Shown: positions 23,356-35,634 of the stretch, piece after piece
Layout of the letters: each line of letters begins with the position of its first letter
How positions within the stretch are numbered: position 1 is the stretch's first letter
Assembly (NCBI GenBank): GCA_916613615.1
Contig: OU744724.1
Location: forward strand, 21,624,171 to 21,688,170
Length of the DNA stretch: 64,000 nucleotides
Source of the DNA: Steromphala cineraria
Taxonomy: Eukaryota > Mollusca > Gastropoda > Trochida > Trochidae
Reading direction: 5' to 3'
The notes under the pieces: model-generated
Databases searched by the model: none
Seen by the model: the letters and a program-made list of their open reading frames with translations, nothing else
Told to the model about the DNA's origin: nothing
Translations under genes and position numbers: made by a program

Positions 23356-23719
23356 ATGTCGCTGTCTCAGTGGAATGCTGCTATGTCCCTGAGCCCCAAA
23401 CATACAACACCGTTTTCAGTAACCGATATCTTGTCTCCACTGGATCACGAGAACTACAAGAAGACTACCATAGAGGCGGCCATACCGCCCCTGACGCCGT
23501 ACCGCAACACGCAGCACCAGAGTATGACGAGTATGGGGGGGATGGGGGGCATGAGCGTACCCGTCACCAACCCATACCACAACTACGTGCCCCCCTTGTC
23601 CCACCACACGGGCTCCTTCCCCGCCCAATACTGTCAGGGGTCCGACCTGGCTTATGGGGACCCCACCCGACATTCCACCTCTTCCTGGTATGGAACCAAC
23701 CCGGACCCCCGGTTTGCAT
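23356..23719 (+). CDS. Nkx2.1: Nkx2.1 homeobox transcription factor, coding exon 1
   Basis: This exon encodes residues 1-121 plus the first base of codon 122 of an NK2-class nuclear DNA-binding protein. What is seen: an N-terminal block SLSPKHTTPFSVTDILSPL (residues 11-29) containing the TN (Groucho-binding type) motif, a Gly/Met/His-rich middle, and the block WYGTNPDPRFA at the exon end. Both end blocks match the Nkx2.1 family, whose vertebrate member starts MSMSPKHTTPFSV and carries WYGANPDPRF. Two in-frame starts exist. ATG 23356 has T at -3 (weak context). ATG 23383 has G at -3 and aligns with the vertebrate start, giving 398 instead of 407 residues. The longer form is annotated. The exon ends at a strong donor (CAT|GTAAGT, GT at 23720), and reading on in the same frame into the intron gives no family similarity. 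In vertebrates the family specifies ventral forebrain, thyroid and lung; in invertebrates it acts in anterior neural and pharyngeal tissue. Confidence 0.95.
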
Positions 23720-23799
23720 GTAAGTACTCCATCTACATTCCTCGATCATACTTATCTGTTTCCATTTTCAGCGAATTGATTTGTGTCACCATGTGACAT

Positions 23800-26700
23800 A
23801 ATTGTAATTTAATTCAAACGTTTAACTTATGATTAGGTGTTTTATTTACAAAAAATGAAAGTTATTTGATTTCCAAAAGCGCCAATAACAGTACAAAGTC
23901 TATGCGATAATATGCAGTGATATAAGGCCAGTCCAGACGCCCTTGAGAAGACAACTGCGGGTGACATCCTGTTTAAACTTACGATAACAAACTTCGGGTA
24001 CACGTGAAATAAAACTATATTCTCACGCGTTCAGTTCTCTCATGGCTGCCAAACGAGGAAGTCTGTGAGATTATCGCTGGATTAACGTAAATCGGAGCAC
24101 TCAGCCTCTAAAGAGTTCTCTCGGGGATTTGCCGATCATATCGAGTAATCGTCAGCAACTTGGAAACTCTTGTAGTCCTCTCCAAGTCCATATATCCCCA
24201 CCGGCTCTGGTCATTTCATATCTTTAGACCCACCCAAGGCCAATACAGACCTTTCTCACTGCGGCCACCGTCGGCTTTCAGTCCCGTTCTTTGTAAATTA
24301 CTACTACCTGTTATCTTAATATTTTACCTTTGTGGATATATGATATGAAGATCAAAGTTTATTTAATATAGTTCGATATATAATATATAATTATTTCGAT
24401 GTAAATTTGAGACATTTAATTATTTTTTTTGGAAAACAATTCCGGGTGAAATACTTATTACTTTTATTGTTAGGTATAACTTACCCTTAAATTCTGTTAA
24501 CGTTTTAATAAATATCATCTGTTAATCACAAGCTAAGCAAACATTTCGAATAATGAACACAGTATTTTTGGGGTTCGAAGTATTTATGAATTCTATTTAT
24601 TCAAAACCAACTGGTTCATTCTGTTCAACTTCTCATCCGAAATTATTCTTTAATATCCCGATTACAAGTTTTCAGGCTTTAAAGTTAACCATTCCCCATC
24701 GTGTCTGAAATTATTTCTTGTTTTGGTTTCAAGGTAATTGCGATAACTATTATCTCTTCGTCTCGTGGGAGGTACGCATAAGCAAATACCTTGTTTGAAC
24801 AAACTCGCTATGAATTTGTGATTTTCTTCAGAGCTGAGTAAAATTGGAAAAAGACGAGAAATTTAATATCTTCTAACGCGTCCCTGAGCTCTGACTGAGG
24901 TCTGACTAGCTCTGTGTTATTGTTCCTCGTCGCCTACACCCGCTCTCGGTTTTAGCAAAGTAAACATGTAAATAGGGATAAAGCGGAAAGTTTTATTAAT
25001 ACCGTTTTAGCAGTCAAGAGCTACATTCTTCACAAATTGACTATTTTCCTGTTTATCTTCTTCTGTGGCACTTAGACATAAGACGGTGAGCATATGATTT
25101 ATAAAGATTATAATTGATAACGTTATTTGAAATATCGCCAAATTAAAAGAATCTTGATTTATAGAATATTGACATCAATCGTGTGATTGATAACGTTATT
25201 TGGAATATCAAATTACATTGAAATATCAACAGAAAATATTTTATCGTTAGAAGTTTAAATTTTTAAGCGGAGAAAGTATGGCCAACGTGTTTAGTAGTAT
25301 AGTTCATGCAATGTACAGTATGTCGCTATTGGATGCTATTACGGTCATAGACTATAAGGATGTATATTTCACACTGCAATATACATGCTGCACGTGACAA
25401 CTTCCTGTACATTCCTAACGTGTATTGTCAATATCATGATCACGAATTATAAATGTATAATGACACACTAACTCATTCATAAATTCAAATTGACAGGATG
25501 ATTAAATGTATGTAAAATATCCAAAGCAAAATTGATAAGTACTTTTTTAAGGATAGGGTTATACGTTTAAGATATTTGTTGATAAAAAAAGTATTCGTTA
25601 AAACTAATATTATTTTATTAAATAAAGTACTCATTTCTAATACCAGAGAATATTGTTATAAATTCAAATGCCATTAACCAAAATTCTATACACATGCACA
25701 GAAATTAAATTTATCTTAAAAACTAAAATCAGATGTAAACAACAATTATACAATACCTCATTTAATTGATAATCATTAAAAAGGGTTACGAAATAAATTT
25801 GTAGAAGAAAAGGCATCATCACCGGAAGAATATTTCCAGATGTTTTCTGTGGACAGATGTGTGAAGCAAATGTTTCTGCCCGAGTCCGGAGTTTAAATCC
25901 CCCTTTCGGCTTACTGTCAGTATCATAACGACTTGCTTCTTCTCAACCATAGGATAACTGTCACCCACAGCGGTTTTAGACCCGCTTTAACCGTCACCCA
26001 TTGATTTACCGTTCCACAACCCCAATTTTAAGACAAAAATCGAAGCTATTGTTGCACGAATGCAATCGATCGGAACCCACAACTCGCATCATTGTTATTT
26101 TGAGATGAATTAATATGCGACCCGTGGTATTGACCGCTCAAACAACAACGATTTAACGGGTTTCTTTCCTCACCGAGAAAATAAGAAAAGTAAAGAATCG
26201 AGTTTCGTTGTAATGGAATATTGATGATATTGTAAGCGATGGTTCTAGCTGTTGTCCGTCCTTCATGCCTCAACGCTAACATCATGATAACAGATGTAAA
26301 TGTTTATCAAACAATTTTAGTGAAATCCATATTGGCATGAACACTTAAATAGGATACGGAAACAGGTTTAGTTTTTTTATTGTAAATATAATTGTTCATC
26401 TTAACTTGGCTGTTACACTTGTTAACTGTCAGTCAGAACTAATTTGAATTTATAAGGACAATTGACGCAATGAAATATAATGGAACAAATGTGACATTTT
26501 GCTATAAACTGACAACGGCAGAAATTCTGTTAAGTATTTTAAGTACAAATTAAGATATAAATTATTTTTTGAAAAGTTACATTTCTTATACCAGCATAAA
26601 TGTTTATAATTTATTCATATCACTTGGCAATCCTATAATCTTCATGTAAACCGTTGCTACATTTGACAGTACTCTAGATATATACATGCATAAGAAAAAA

Positions 26701-27580
26701 ACAATATTTCATAGTGCACGAAAAATAAGGTTCTATTAATTACACAATATTTTAAAAAATGTTTACTTATAATCAGTGAATGAATTAATGCACCTGATAT
26801 TGTTATATCATTTAAATATTTATTTTGTATACTTCTGTTAACCATTGAATGTGCATGTTTATATCCTCAGATCTGTTGTCTTTTAAAATGACTGAAAATA
26901 AATAATTATACACATGCTTCAAACTTGTACTGATGCAAACCAAATTTTCAGATAACATTTGGTCATAAATCAAGTTAATAATGCTTTAATTATATACTAC
27001 ATATATACTAATGTACCATTAAAGTGTTTGAGAACAAAGAAAATGCTTACAGATGTAATGAAATATTTACTTCAAAACGCTTAGAAGTCGGTTCAATTAA
27101 TGACAAAAAAGGTTGCTTGCAAACAGCTGATTTCACTTGGATATTAAAGATCATATATTGAAACAAAATAATGTAACAAAACATTAAATTGAGAAACGTT
27201 ATGCTTGTAAACTAGTGTTTTGAGCCTAGATGATATGCTATAAATGATGAAATTCCGTATTCTAATGATAATGATTCTTAGGATAATTTTAATTGGAATG
27301 CAATTGCTATAGAAAAAGAAACCTCAATTTTATATTTCACCTATTTTTTTATTAAACGATGGCGTTTCTCAGTAACTGATTGGTCATATCTCATATATAT
27401 GTTATGAAAAGTTTTATGAAAAATGCCTTAATATATGCTATAGGTAAAACAGCGATATTATGAAAACAACCGTATTGTATGTTAAGAAATGTCATTCTCT
27501 GACAATGAATAGATTGACATATTTGATTGTTTATAATTGAGAGATCAGTGGCTGTAAGCACAGACTATCTATCCAAAATT
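23800..27580 (+). other. Intron 1, left part
   Basis: Mostly AT-rich. Near 23,920-24,260 and 25,810-26,280 the sequence is less AT-biased, but no exon with splice sites and family similarity is visible. Remaining sequence shows nothing. Confidence 0.45.
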
Positions 27581-27599
27581 AACGGATCGTGTTCTATTT

Positions 27600-27950
27600 G
27601 GAATGAAATGCTATTACGGAATAATTGAGTACGGCCGTTTGGGGTCCAAGCTTGTCTTGACCAGTGGCCGGAGAGCCCGTGCACACCTGTGTGGGATTAG
27701 CTGCCCGTGGCTATTATCACCAATTATCCCTACTTTGTCCCTTCCCCCGCTCAGAGAAGGTGTGAAACCGCACAGTCGGGGTGTTGTTCGTGAATGGGAA
27801 ACGTTAAAACCATTAGAGCTTGTTTGGGGGACCGATTACCCCATGGTAAACTCCGTTAGGGGTGGGAGGACTGGGTATAGCAACTCTTCGCACCTTCCTG
27901 ATCTAGAGCTGCTAACCCTCACACTCTTTTCATAATAACAACGTTTTGTT
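27600..27950 (+). promoter_or_regulatory. Candidate intronic enhancer in Nkx2.1
   Basis: A sharply bounded GC-richer island inside the intron. It holds ACACCTGTGTGGGATTAGCT (E-box next to a GGATTAG Otx/Pitx-type core, near 27684), ACCAATTATCCC, and GACCGATTACCCCATGGT. It keeps a 110-codon frame on the + strand (27603-27935), but the translation has no family similarity and no splice pattern fits the gene. Enhancer is the preferred reading; a skipped or non-coding exon is possible. Confidence 0.4.
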
Positions 27951-28439
27951 TCACACTGTGAGATTAACGCACCTGTGTTAACCCGGCGTATTTTATTTAT
28001 GAATCAATCGTAAACACATTTTCCAGTCGTTGAAGATATTGAAAACTCTGTCACGCCTCGTTGGTTAGGCTGATTGTCGATGATTGAGTTTTGTGTTGCT
28101 TTCCTGTCTTGCTCGGATATTGCTGAACGGGATGCTTCGTTATTATGTGATATGAATTGAAAAGTGATGATTGATTCAATTTTAAAATCATTGAGTACAT
28201 ATCCAATGTGTTTTTTATCCATAAGGAATTTTTTTATCAGTTTCATGTTCAATTATATACAAATGAATGATTTTTCCCCTTTTTATAATTCATCAAAATC
28301 AATTAAATTTTGAAAATTCGATTTCATATTACACATAAAATTCTGAATTTAGTAATTTAAATATTGTATGTTTTATTTTTTTTAATATGTAGTGTTTCGT
28401 TATTTAATGTTAGTTTATGAGTATTAAAAGGAAACAAGC

Positions 28440-28860
28440 GGTTGTTCGTGTATCGATAATTGCGGTCGCACAGTAAATTGAATGTCCCGATCCAAGACCA
28501 AACTGTCGATGGTTTAATTTGATGAAACCTTCAATCGGAAACCTCGTGGTATCTCTACGGAAACTAGCATTGGTTGCTAATCGCCACCGAGATGAAAACC
28601 ATTAAAGCGACTTTACACGAACCACATTCGGCGTCAAAGAACATTGTGTTGAAAGAAAAACTGATAAAATGATTCCATTTTTCTTTGCGAGTTTCATTTA
28701 AGCGACCCGCATCGTCTAAAGAAAATTTAAAAAGCATTTAGCTTTCGATTTAGTGCCACATCCGTTTAAACTTTCCTTTAAACTGACGATATTGTTTGAG
28801 GAATTAATAAGATTAATCGACAGGGCTTTCATGGGGAGAAATTATAGGGTATGTTTTTAT
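28440..28860 (+). promoter_or_regulatory. Second candidate intronic regulatory island
   Basis: A stretch of ordinary complexity with TCGATAATTGCGGTCGCACA, several AACCATTAAAG / GGTTTAATTTG homeodomain-like cores and GGAAACCTCG-type blocks, flanked on both sides by low-complexity AT DNA. No ORF. Confidence 0.3.
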
Positions 28861-30077
28861 GCCATAAATTACAATCTTGAACGCTATTGAATAGTGTTGA
28901 ATGTTAACGTTTAATTATCACCGTCATAAAACGAAAAGTAGTAATCATGGATGAAGCATGCAAATTTCACACGGATTCTCGGAATGAGGTGAATCACATC
29001 TACTGCACACAATGTTTAAACGTTCAAAGGCGATTTCTCTTTATCTTTTTGGGATTTTTTTAAATGTGTAAAATTTAAATTACTTTTCAACCACAAATAT
29101 AACTGTATTATGTAGTAATCAGTTTGATTTACTTGAAGGTGCGTAGAAGAACATATCAAATAAATTATTGTGAATAAAAAATTTACGTTTTTCATTTTAT
29201 TTCATTACTATAAATATGAATAAAAGTTTCAAAATCTATGATTAATTTTTATTAGTAAATACATGTATCTTAACTTATAACAGGTATTAAAATCATACAA
29301 ATTTTAAAAATCTTTAAATGAAATAAAATAAAACAAATTCACATATTTTTATTTTCAGTGCAAAATTATTCACTAATTTTTACATGGCATTGAAAATAGA
29401 ATCTTCAAACATTTTGCTTTTACCTGACATAATGTATTAATTGACAAAGCAGACGTTCATTCACTTCATCTTCATTCATTTCGTAACATAGAGATAATAA
29501 TGTTTAAACAGAGACTAAAGAGATAAATCTCAACTAAGTTATCTTATCTCTCAATAAAAAAGCAGTGAGTCAATCATACACTAAAATAAACCTAAGCGTC
29601 TGGGTCTTGGCAACCCGTGTTAGGTAAAATTACCGGAATAAAACAATAGACGTATTTATTCAGCAAAATTGATATTTATGATGTTCATAAATTATTTCTG
29701 TTGCAGTTTATTTGTTCTGTTCTAATGATAGTTTGTATATCTAATTTATGCGCTACAATAAATGTTTGAAATTCTCATGGTTAAATTATCCTTCTTAAAC
29801 GTCAGAAATACAAGAAATTAACATGACATGAACTTTGTAACGTACAATCTTTAATGTAAAACAATTTACGATTAGTTAAACTCTATTATTTATAGTATAG
29901 AATATGAAAATGCTTGCATATTTTATTGATTAAATGACGATTACATTATTATTCTCAATTTGTTTTGTATACATTATTGATTGAATAACTGTTTAACGTT
30001 TTAAAGTATTGATTTCAAATAAAATATAACACAATTGATAAAACATGATTTATTTATGAATTCATGTTCTCTTGCAG

Positions 30078-30937
30078 TTTCCCGGCTTGCTATGAACAGC
30101 TCGTGTGCGATGTCGTCCATGCCGATGTCGGGGGGAATGGGGACCGGCCTCGGGGGGTTGGACCAGACAGGGAGGGGGATGCAGTTCCCCCTCACTCAGC
30201 GGAGAAAGAGGAGGGTGCTCTTCTCTCAGGCCCAGGTGTATGAGCTGGAGCGGCGCTTCAAACAGCAGAAATACCTGTCCGCACCTGAGCGGGAGCACCT
30301 GTCCAGCATGATCAACTTGACCCCAACCCAGGTGAAAATCTGGTTCCAGAACCACAGGTACAAGTGCAAGCGTCAGCAGAAGGACAAGGAAAAGATGGAT
30401 GTGCCTGGCAAAGACTCTTCCAGCAACAATGACAGTCAGTCTAACGCTAGGTCGTCGTCTTCATCGTCGTCCAACTCTCAGTCAACTCAGGCATCCAACA
30501 GCAACAATAACGGCAGTCAGAACTCTCAGGCCAACTCGAACAACCCCTCGCCGCGCCGTGTGGCAGTGCCTGTGCTAGTCAAAGACGGCAAACCCTGTTC
30601 TGGTTCTGGGAACGACGGGAGTGGAGGAGGGGGGCAGCAGCAGCAACAGCAGCAGAGTCAAGGGGGGTCGAGTCACCCCACCGTCTCCCCCTCTCTACAG
30701 CACCAGACCTCCCATCACTCATCATGTGCAGTGTCATCCGCTAAGAACTTATCTCACTCCAACGCCCTGGGTTCCCCCACCCTGGCGGAGATCTCGGGGA
30801 GTCTGTCCCACCCCAGCGTCTCCCAGGCCTCCTCCCACTCGGTCCTCCACCACGGGCTCGGGGGGTACAACTCCCCCGCCCTCACCAACAACTCCCTCTC
30901 CTCCTCACCCTACCTAGTGAACGGACGGACATGGTGA
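30078..30937 (+). CDS. Nkx2.1: Nkx2.1 homeobox transcription factor, coding exon 2
   Basis: The exon follows a pyrimidine-rich tract and acceptor TTCTCTTGCAG (AG at 30076-30077). Joining to exon 1 makes codon 122 T|TT (Phe) and keeps the frame, reading [12 protein letters not shown], comparable to RFPAISRFM in vertebrates. The homeodomain is at about residues 163-222 (30200-30379), from [10 protein letters not shown] through [10 protein letters not shown]. It has W48, F49, Q50, N51 and Tyr54, the NK2-class signature for CAAGTG-type sites. Position 56 is Cys where vertebrate NKX2-1 has Met. After it come Ser/Asn-rich sequence, the NK2-specific domain [17 protein letters not shown] (about residues 279-295), a run of seven Gln, a Ser/His-rich tail and the terminal GRTW shared with vertebrate NKX2-1. 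The stop is at 30935-30937. The Met codons upstream in this frame (from 30035) are intronic. The family assignment is firm. Symbol and function come from homology. Confidence 0.96.
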
Positions 30938-32030
30938 TGGATAGACACTTCTAGTGACGGAGTTGTACAGTGAACTATGTGTAGACGTCAGTCCTGTGTC
31001 AGACCCAACTTGCAATACTCCTCTTGTCGAATATGCTCGTAAAATTCTCAATCTATCCCGCACCAACTTTATATCCCGCAAAGCAAATTTGCTGCCGTTT
31101 AATGGTCCAGGTATAAAACTAGCAGCAAAGCTGTATGGTGAATTTTAGTGTTTATAACATTCTCTTGTTTACTTATCACCAATGGTCATAGCACATAAAC
31201 ATACCAGTAATATTACTAAAAGTAATCAAAATGTTTATATCTGAGAAGCTGACCCTGATTCGGAAATATGTCATTTCATAATTGAAACATTAAATATCAA
31301 ATATTTAAGAGTAAGAAATCGTTATTGTATCTATGTTGGAAAAATGGTCCATAAGAAAATCAAATTGTAACATTTTTGTCCAACATAATTTGCTATCCGA
31401 TGACAATCTAATATAGCATTGATACATGAGGGCCGATACTATCCTGTTCAATGTGACAACAACAAATGTGTATGCACTGTTCTTCATTCTTGATGGGGCA
31501 AGTCGTCTAATCGAGTGCTTATTTGCCACACACGGGACTGTCTTTGTTAGGACTGTTGGCAGAATGTGTAGGACAACATCCCATATTGATCCCCGTAGGT
31601 CTTCTTATCAGTTCCATGAGTAGCAGGAATACTTCCAACACTTCCTACAGTGTATTGATCTACCTTGATTCCTCACCTGTCTAATTAGCATCAAAGCTTT
31701 GCATGACTCAGGTGTGAGAAAAAATAGATACAAACTTACCTACCCAAACTTACTTATTACGATTTATGTTTTATATACTTGACAAAATAAGTTCAGGATA
31801 TTTGAATATTTTCATTATTATTTCATCACTTTAAATAATTTGATATATCATTATTCATTATTTCAAAATTTCCATATATTCCGAACTATTTTTGTCCAGT
31901 ATTTCATCTTCAACTCTTATTCACAACGGCAAATTTGCTTTATTGGATGGTGCTGGATTTTGATGTATACTTGACCAAAGAACTGTCCTATATATGTGTA
32001 AGTTATGAATGTAGATATGGTTGGTCCGAG

Positions 32031-32052
32031 TGGTCAAACTGACCAAGGGTCA
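32031..32052. promoter_or_regulatory. Nuclear-receptor-type inverted repeat (IR3) plus a third half-site
   Basis: TGGTCA-AAC-TGACCA (32031-32045) is a perfect inverted pair of GGTCA half-sites spaced by three bases, the arrangement bound by steroid-receptor-type dimers (the usual ERE is AGGTCAnnnTGACCT). AGGGTCA follows directly at 32046-32052. The occurrence is seen; binding is inferred. Confidence 0.4.
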
Positions 32053-32059
32053 ATACTCC

Positions 32060-32260
32060 CAACACTGACAGGTGCGCTGGGTAGAACATTAACATTACCC
32101 TTGTTTGGACTGACGGTCGGGTATGCGGGCTAGTCATTACATTAAGGCGGACAGACAGCGCTGTTTACCCTCATACTCGCTCCGCCGCAATAAGAAGGCT
32201 TGCTCCCACTGCAGACCATAAGCCCTTGTATTGCGGAGGTTTCATACGTCTCAATGTGTA
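32060..32260. promoter_or_regulatory. Candidate regulatory island downstream of Nkx2.1
   Basis: GC-richer, non-repetitive sequence containing CTCCGCCGCAATAAG (near 32179) and its approximate inverse TTGTATTGCGGAGG (near 32227). It lies just before the first AATAAA, so it may instead be 3' UTR sequence. Confidence 0.3.
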
Positions 32261-32349
32261 GATTTCATGTTTTGTTTACCATCCATGGCTTAGGGCCTAT
32301 GGTTAACGTTATTCAGAAATAAATTTTCTTATGTGCAATGATCGTTTTC

Positions 32350-33930
32350 AAGTTTTGATTGCTATTAGAATTATTGTTTATCTAGAGTGGTGCGAGTACA
32401 ATGAGAGTTGTTGTACAGTTGTATGGTAATGGTGAAACGAACCTCTGAATATTCGTGCATCCTTTTTTGTTTTTTAATGAAGTTAAATGTTTGATGAACT
32501 AGGTCATTTTATCCATATTGAAACACAGTTGATACTATAGTTTTTCTTTAATACTTCTGACTTCAGAAGCCGATTATATGTTCACAGTCTTGTTCCACCT
32601 ACGATTTACTGAGGTTTGTTACCTGCTATGGTATTAATTGCATATATAGGGCATTCGAAATCTGTACACGATGAATAATATCATCAAATCGATTTATTCA
32701 GTTTTCAAATATGAAATTTTATACGAACAATTCTGATAGAGTTTATGTTTCATGTTATGGAATAGAAGATTAACAATAGATAAAAAGAAGGATTTTAATC
32801 GTGTAGTTTGTTAAGCGATTAAGCTGACATGCCAACTCAAGCTCAACCTTGATATGACAACACTGTTTCCAAAGAAATCTGCTTTTGCAAATAAATACAC
32901 AAAAAATATCAACACAAGGTTTAATCGTTTAAAAACTTTGAAAGGGGTCCACATTTTATCAAATCCTTTTAAACATTGCAATTACATTGACTTGCATGGC
33001 TGCCCTCTTTCAGAACGATTACACAGGGATTCGGGTTAAACGCTCGCTAAGCATTTCTCTTGTGTATCCCTTCCTTCAAACTTTCTCCTTGGTATGAATA
33101 GAACTAGAGTGCTTGATTCTATAGAAATACCATGTGTATCATATACAATACTGATAAATAGATAAATATGACTGTTCGAGGACTACCTGGGCCAAAGTGT
33201 AAATACATGCCTTGATTCAGTAGATCCTACTTATCTATCATTTGAGGTTACTTATCATTCTAAATGATTTGGTTTGTAGAATATAGATGGAGATGTTCAC
33301 TGAAAGTGATAATGGAGTCAGGGTAATAAACGATTAGTTGTAGAGTCAAGGGCAAATAATGCATCACTCTCTTGAAATCTTCAGCATTATGACTCTCAAA
33401 AGTTTTAAATATGTTGTATTTTTTATATTTGTGTCACATTTTTAAACAATCAGTTCGTCTTTTCTTGACTTTGACAAAGAGTCGTTCAAGTAATTGATTG
33501 AAAAGAAAACAAGAAAGAACTTGAAAATATGTTTAGAAACAATAACTATTTATTAATTTGTATCTTCTCATCTTCTTATCCGTATATTCTTCAAATAAAT
33601 ATGACTGACTTCCATGTTCTATGAAGGTACTTAGTCAATTGTTATCGCCTCTATATTTGTTGAGATACATTTGTTTCTTTCTTCAAATGCAAGGAGCTTA
33701 CTATTTACGAAATTAGAATGTTAATTTGGGGATTTTAATTGAAGTCATCGATTCAAGATTATTTAAATAATACAAAATGATTTTATATTATACAGTAGCA
33801 ACTTCCAAAATAAACATATATTTATGTATAATCAAACACAGTATATCTCAAATAACACTACAAACAATATTTAAACATATCCAGAATAATTTACCAATAC
33901 AAGAAAAAATGACAAACAAATTTTATATTT
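32350..33930. other. AT-rich intergenic DNA
   Basis: Nothing recognisable beyond AT-rich sequence. Confidence 0.5.
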
Positions 33931-33939
33931 TAAGCAATC

Positions 33940-34570
33940 AATAGATTATCATTTATGAACAATGATATCTTACAGAATCAAGATCAATAAATTTAACTAA
34001 CTCGTTTCCAAATTTAAGTTTTAATCACCCTCAAACCAATGTTGGCCACTAGAAGATTATTTTTATGAAAGATATTATTATATTAAATTAACACCAATAG
34101 TTTTTATCATTTCGTTACCTTAAATATGTTACTTTGTCCTCTCAAACCTTTACAGACTATCAAAAAGTGTTTATATTTATGAAAATTGAAATTGTATTTG
34201 ATTTAGGCAAAAAAGGTTTTACCCAATTTCTTACCTGTCCCATTAATATTGACTAAAACTTCTTAATTATTAACTATAACATTGTATTAAATTAGGACCA
34301 ACATAAATCAATTCGTCAATTCGTTACTCCATTTCAGTAACCTCCACAACCTATATTGACTATTACAAATATTTATATTTATGAACACTGATATTGTATT
34401 TAAATTACCAATAAGTAAACCTATTTCAGTTACCTCTCCCCTCCAACCTATATTGACTATTAGAAAATGTTCATATTTATGAAAACTGATATCATATTTA
34501 AATAAGACAAGACAGTTTAGCCAATTTAAGTATTCCGTCCTATCCTCACCTGTATTGACTATACTTTCCC
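33940..34570 (+). repeat. Diverged tandem repeat, ~97-105 bp unit, about six copies
   Basis: The recurring order is CCTATATTGACTATTA, then TTTATATTTATGAAAACTGA, TATTGTATTTAAATTA, CCAATA..GTTTA, and a CAGTTACCTCTCC-type pyrimidine end. Clear starts lie near 34148, 34245, 34350, 34447 and 34546, with a weaker copy to the left. Copies are substantially diverged. Confidence 0.75.
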
Positions 34571-35634
34571 TGGTTACATATCTCCACAAAGCCTTGTTTG
34601 TCCTCTAGTCTATATACTCATCACCTAGTCGCAGGTGTGATGTTTGAAGTACACCGGCACTACCTGTGCATCTTCAATATACCTGGCCGTGTATACCTGG
34701 GGGAATCTACAACATGCTTCAGTCTGGCTATTGAACTTATAGAGGTTTTCAAGCCATGACGCTTAGTTGATCAACTTAGCAAATATTTTGCAACTTTTGA
34801 AGCAAATTATTAGTTTAGAGGTAAATAGAATGTTCTAATCTTCAAAGGATTGTAGGAAAACGTTTTTTCTACTGGACTAAAGGATTTGCTTTGGAATCTA
34901 ATTGTATTAATGTAATTTGATTTTCTCTGCTTTCTTTATAAACACTCATCAACTCGCGTTATGAACTTTGACAAAAGGTTAGTGAAAGAGATGGCTACAA
35001 ACTGAAAGTAACGTTCAAGTATTTGTTTCTTAGAGTAACATCATATGGGGTTATTGATAAGGTAACACCTGAATTCAAATATCGGCTTATACCTTCACAC
35101 CTGTTGTATGAACTGACTGAGAAACACTTCATAGTGTTGGATAAATTGGATTATCTGCCTTCGTAATTATTATTAGATATACTGTAATATACCAAGTGAC
35201 TGAAATGTTGATGTGAGTTGATTCATTGGATGTGAATCTAAATAGTTTTCCAGGAAATCTGCTGTTCTTATGTACGTAGTATGTAGTTTGATAAAAGGCC
35301 TTTAAATGTCCGTTTAGGTAGTAGAGTAACTATACCCATAAGTTCACGGAACAATCTCTTTTCTTTATAATACCTCAATATACTTTATCTAACATTTGAG
35401 TAAACAATTTGACGAATATTCCATACTGAGTTTTCTTTGAAATTTTACACAAAAATGATATCCTAGTGACCCGAATGTTTTGTACTCAGGGAACATTGCG
35501 TATACGCTAATAAATGTCGTCTTTGGTTTGGAATTGATTGATTTATCAGTTATTCAGAAAGAAAGAAAAGACCATATTATTTGGCGTTCTGGTATAAAGG
35601 AAGAAAACCACCCTTTCAGCCTAAATGATGTAAT

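Larger units (their letters stand above)
23720..30077 (+). other. Nkx2.1: Nkx2.1 intron, phase 1, 6358 bases
   Basis: GT at 23720 and AG at 30076 bound the only coding intron found. It splits codon 122, just after the NPDPRFA block and before the homeodomain. Most of it is AT-rich and open-frame-free, except for two richer islands near 27.6-27.95 and 28.44-28.85 kb, listed separately. No alternative exon with family similarity was recognised inside it. Confidence 0.9.
30938..32323 (+). other. Probable Nkx2.1 3' UTR and candidate poly(A) signals
   Basis: After the stop codon there is an ATTAAA at 31289-31294 and the first canonical AATAAA at 32318-32323. The true mRNA end is unknown: the UTR would be about 0.37 kb or about 1.4 kb long. 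A 64-codon open frame at 30954-31148 lies directly after the stop and shows no family similarity, so it is treated as UTR. Confidence 0.4.

Noticed and set aside
23370..23749. Overlapping frames on both strands across Nkx2.1 exon 1
   Set aside because: Shadows of the real GC-rich coding exon. Only the 23356 frame carries family motifs.
30035..30077. Start codon of the Nkx2.1 homeodomain ORF at 30035
   Set aside because: The first 14 codons lie before a good splice acceptor and have no family similarity; exon 1 supplies the correct N-terminus in frame.
30062..30917. Alternative + and - frames across exon 2 (30062-30355 minus, 30105-30311, 30621-30917)
   Set aside because: Out-of-frame shadows of the homeodomain exon.
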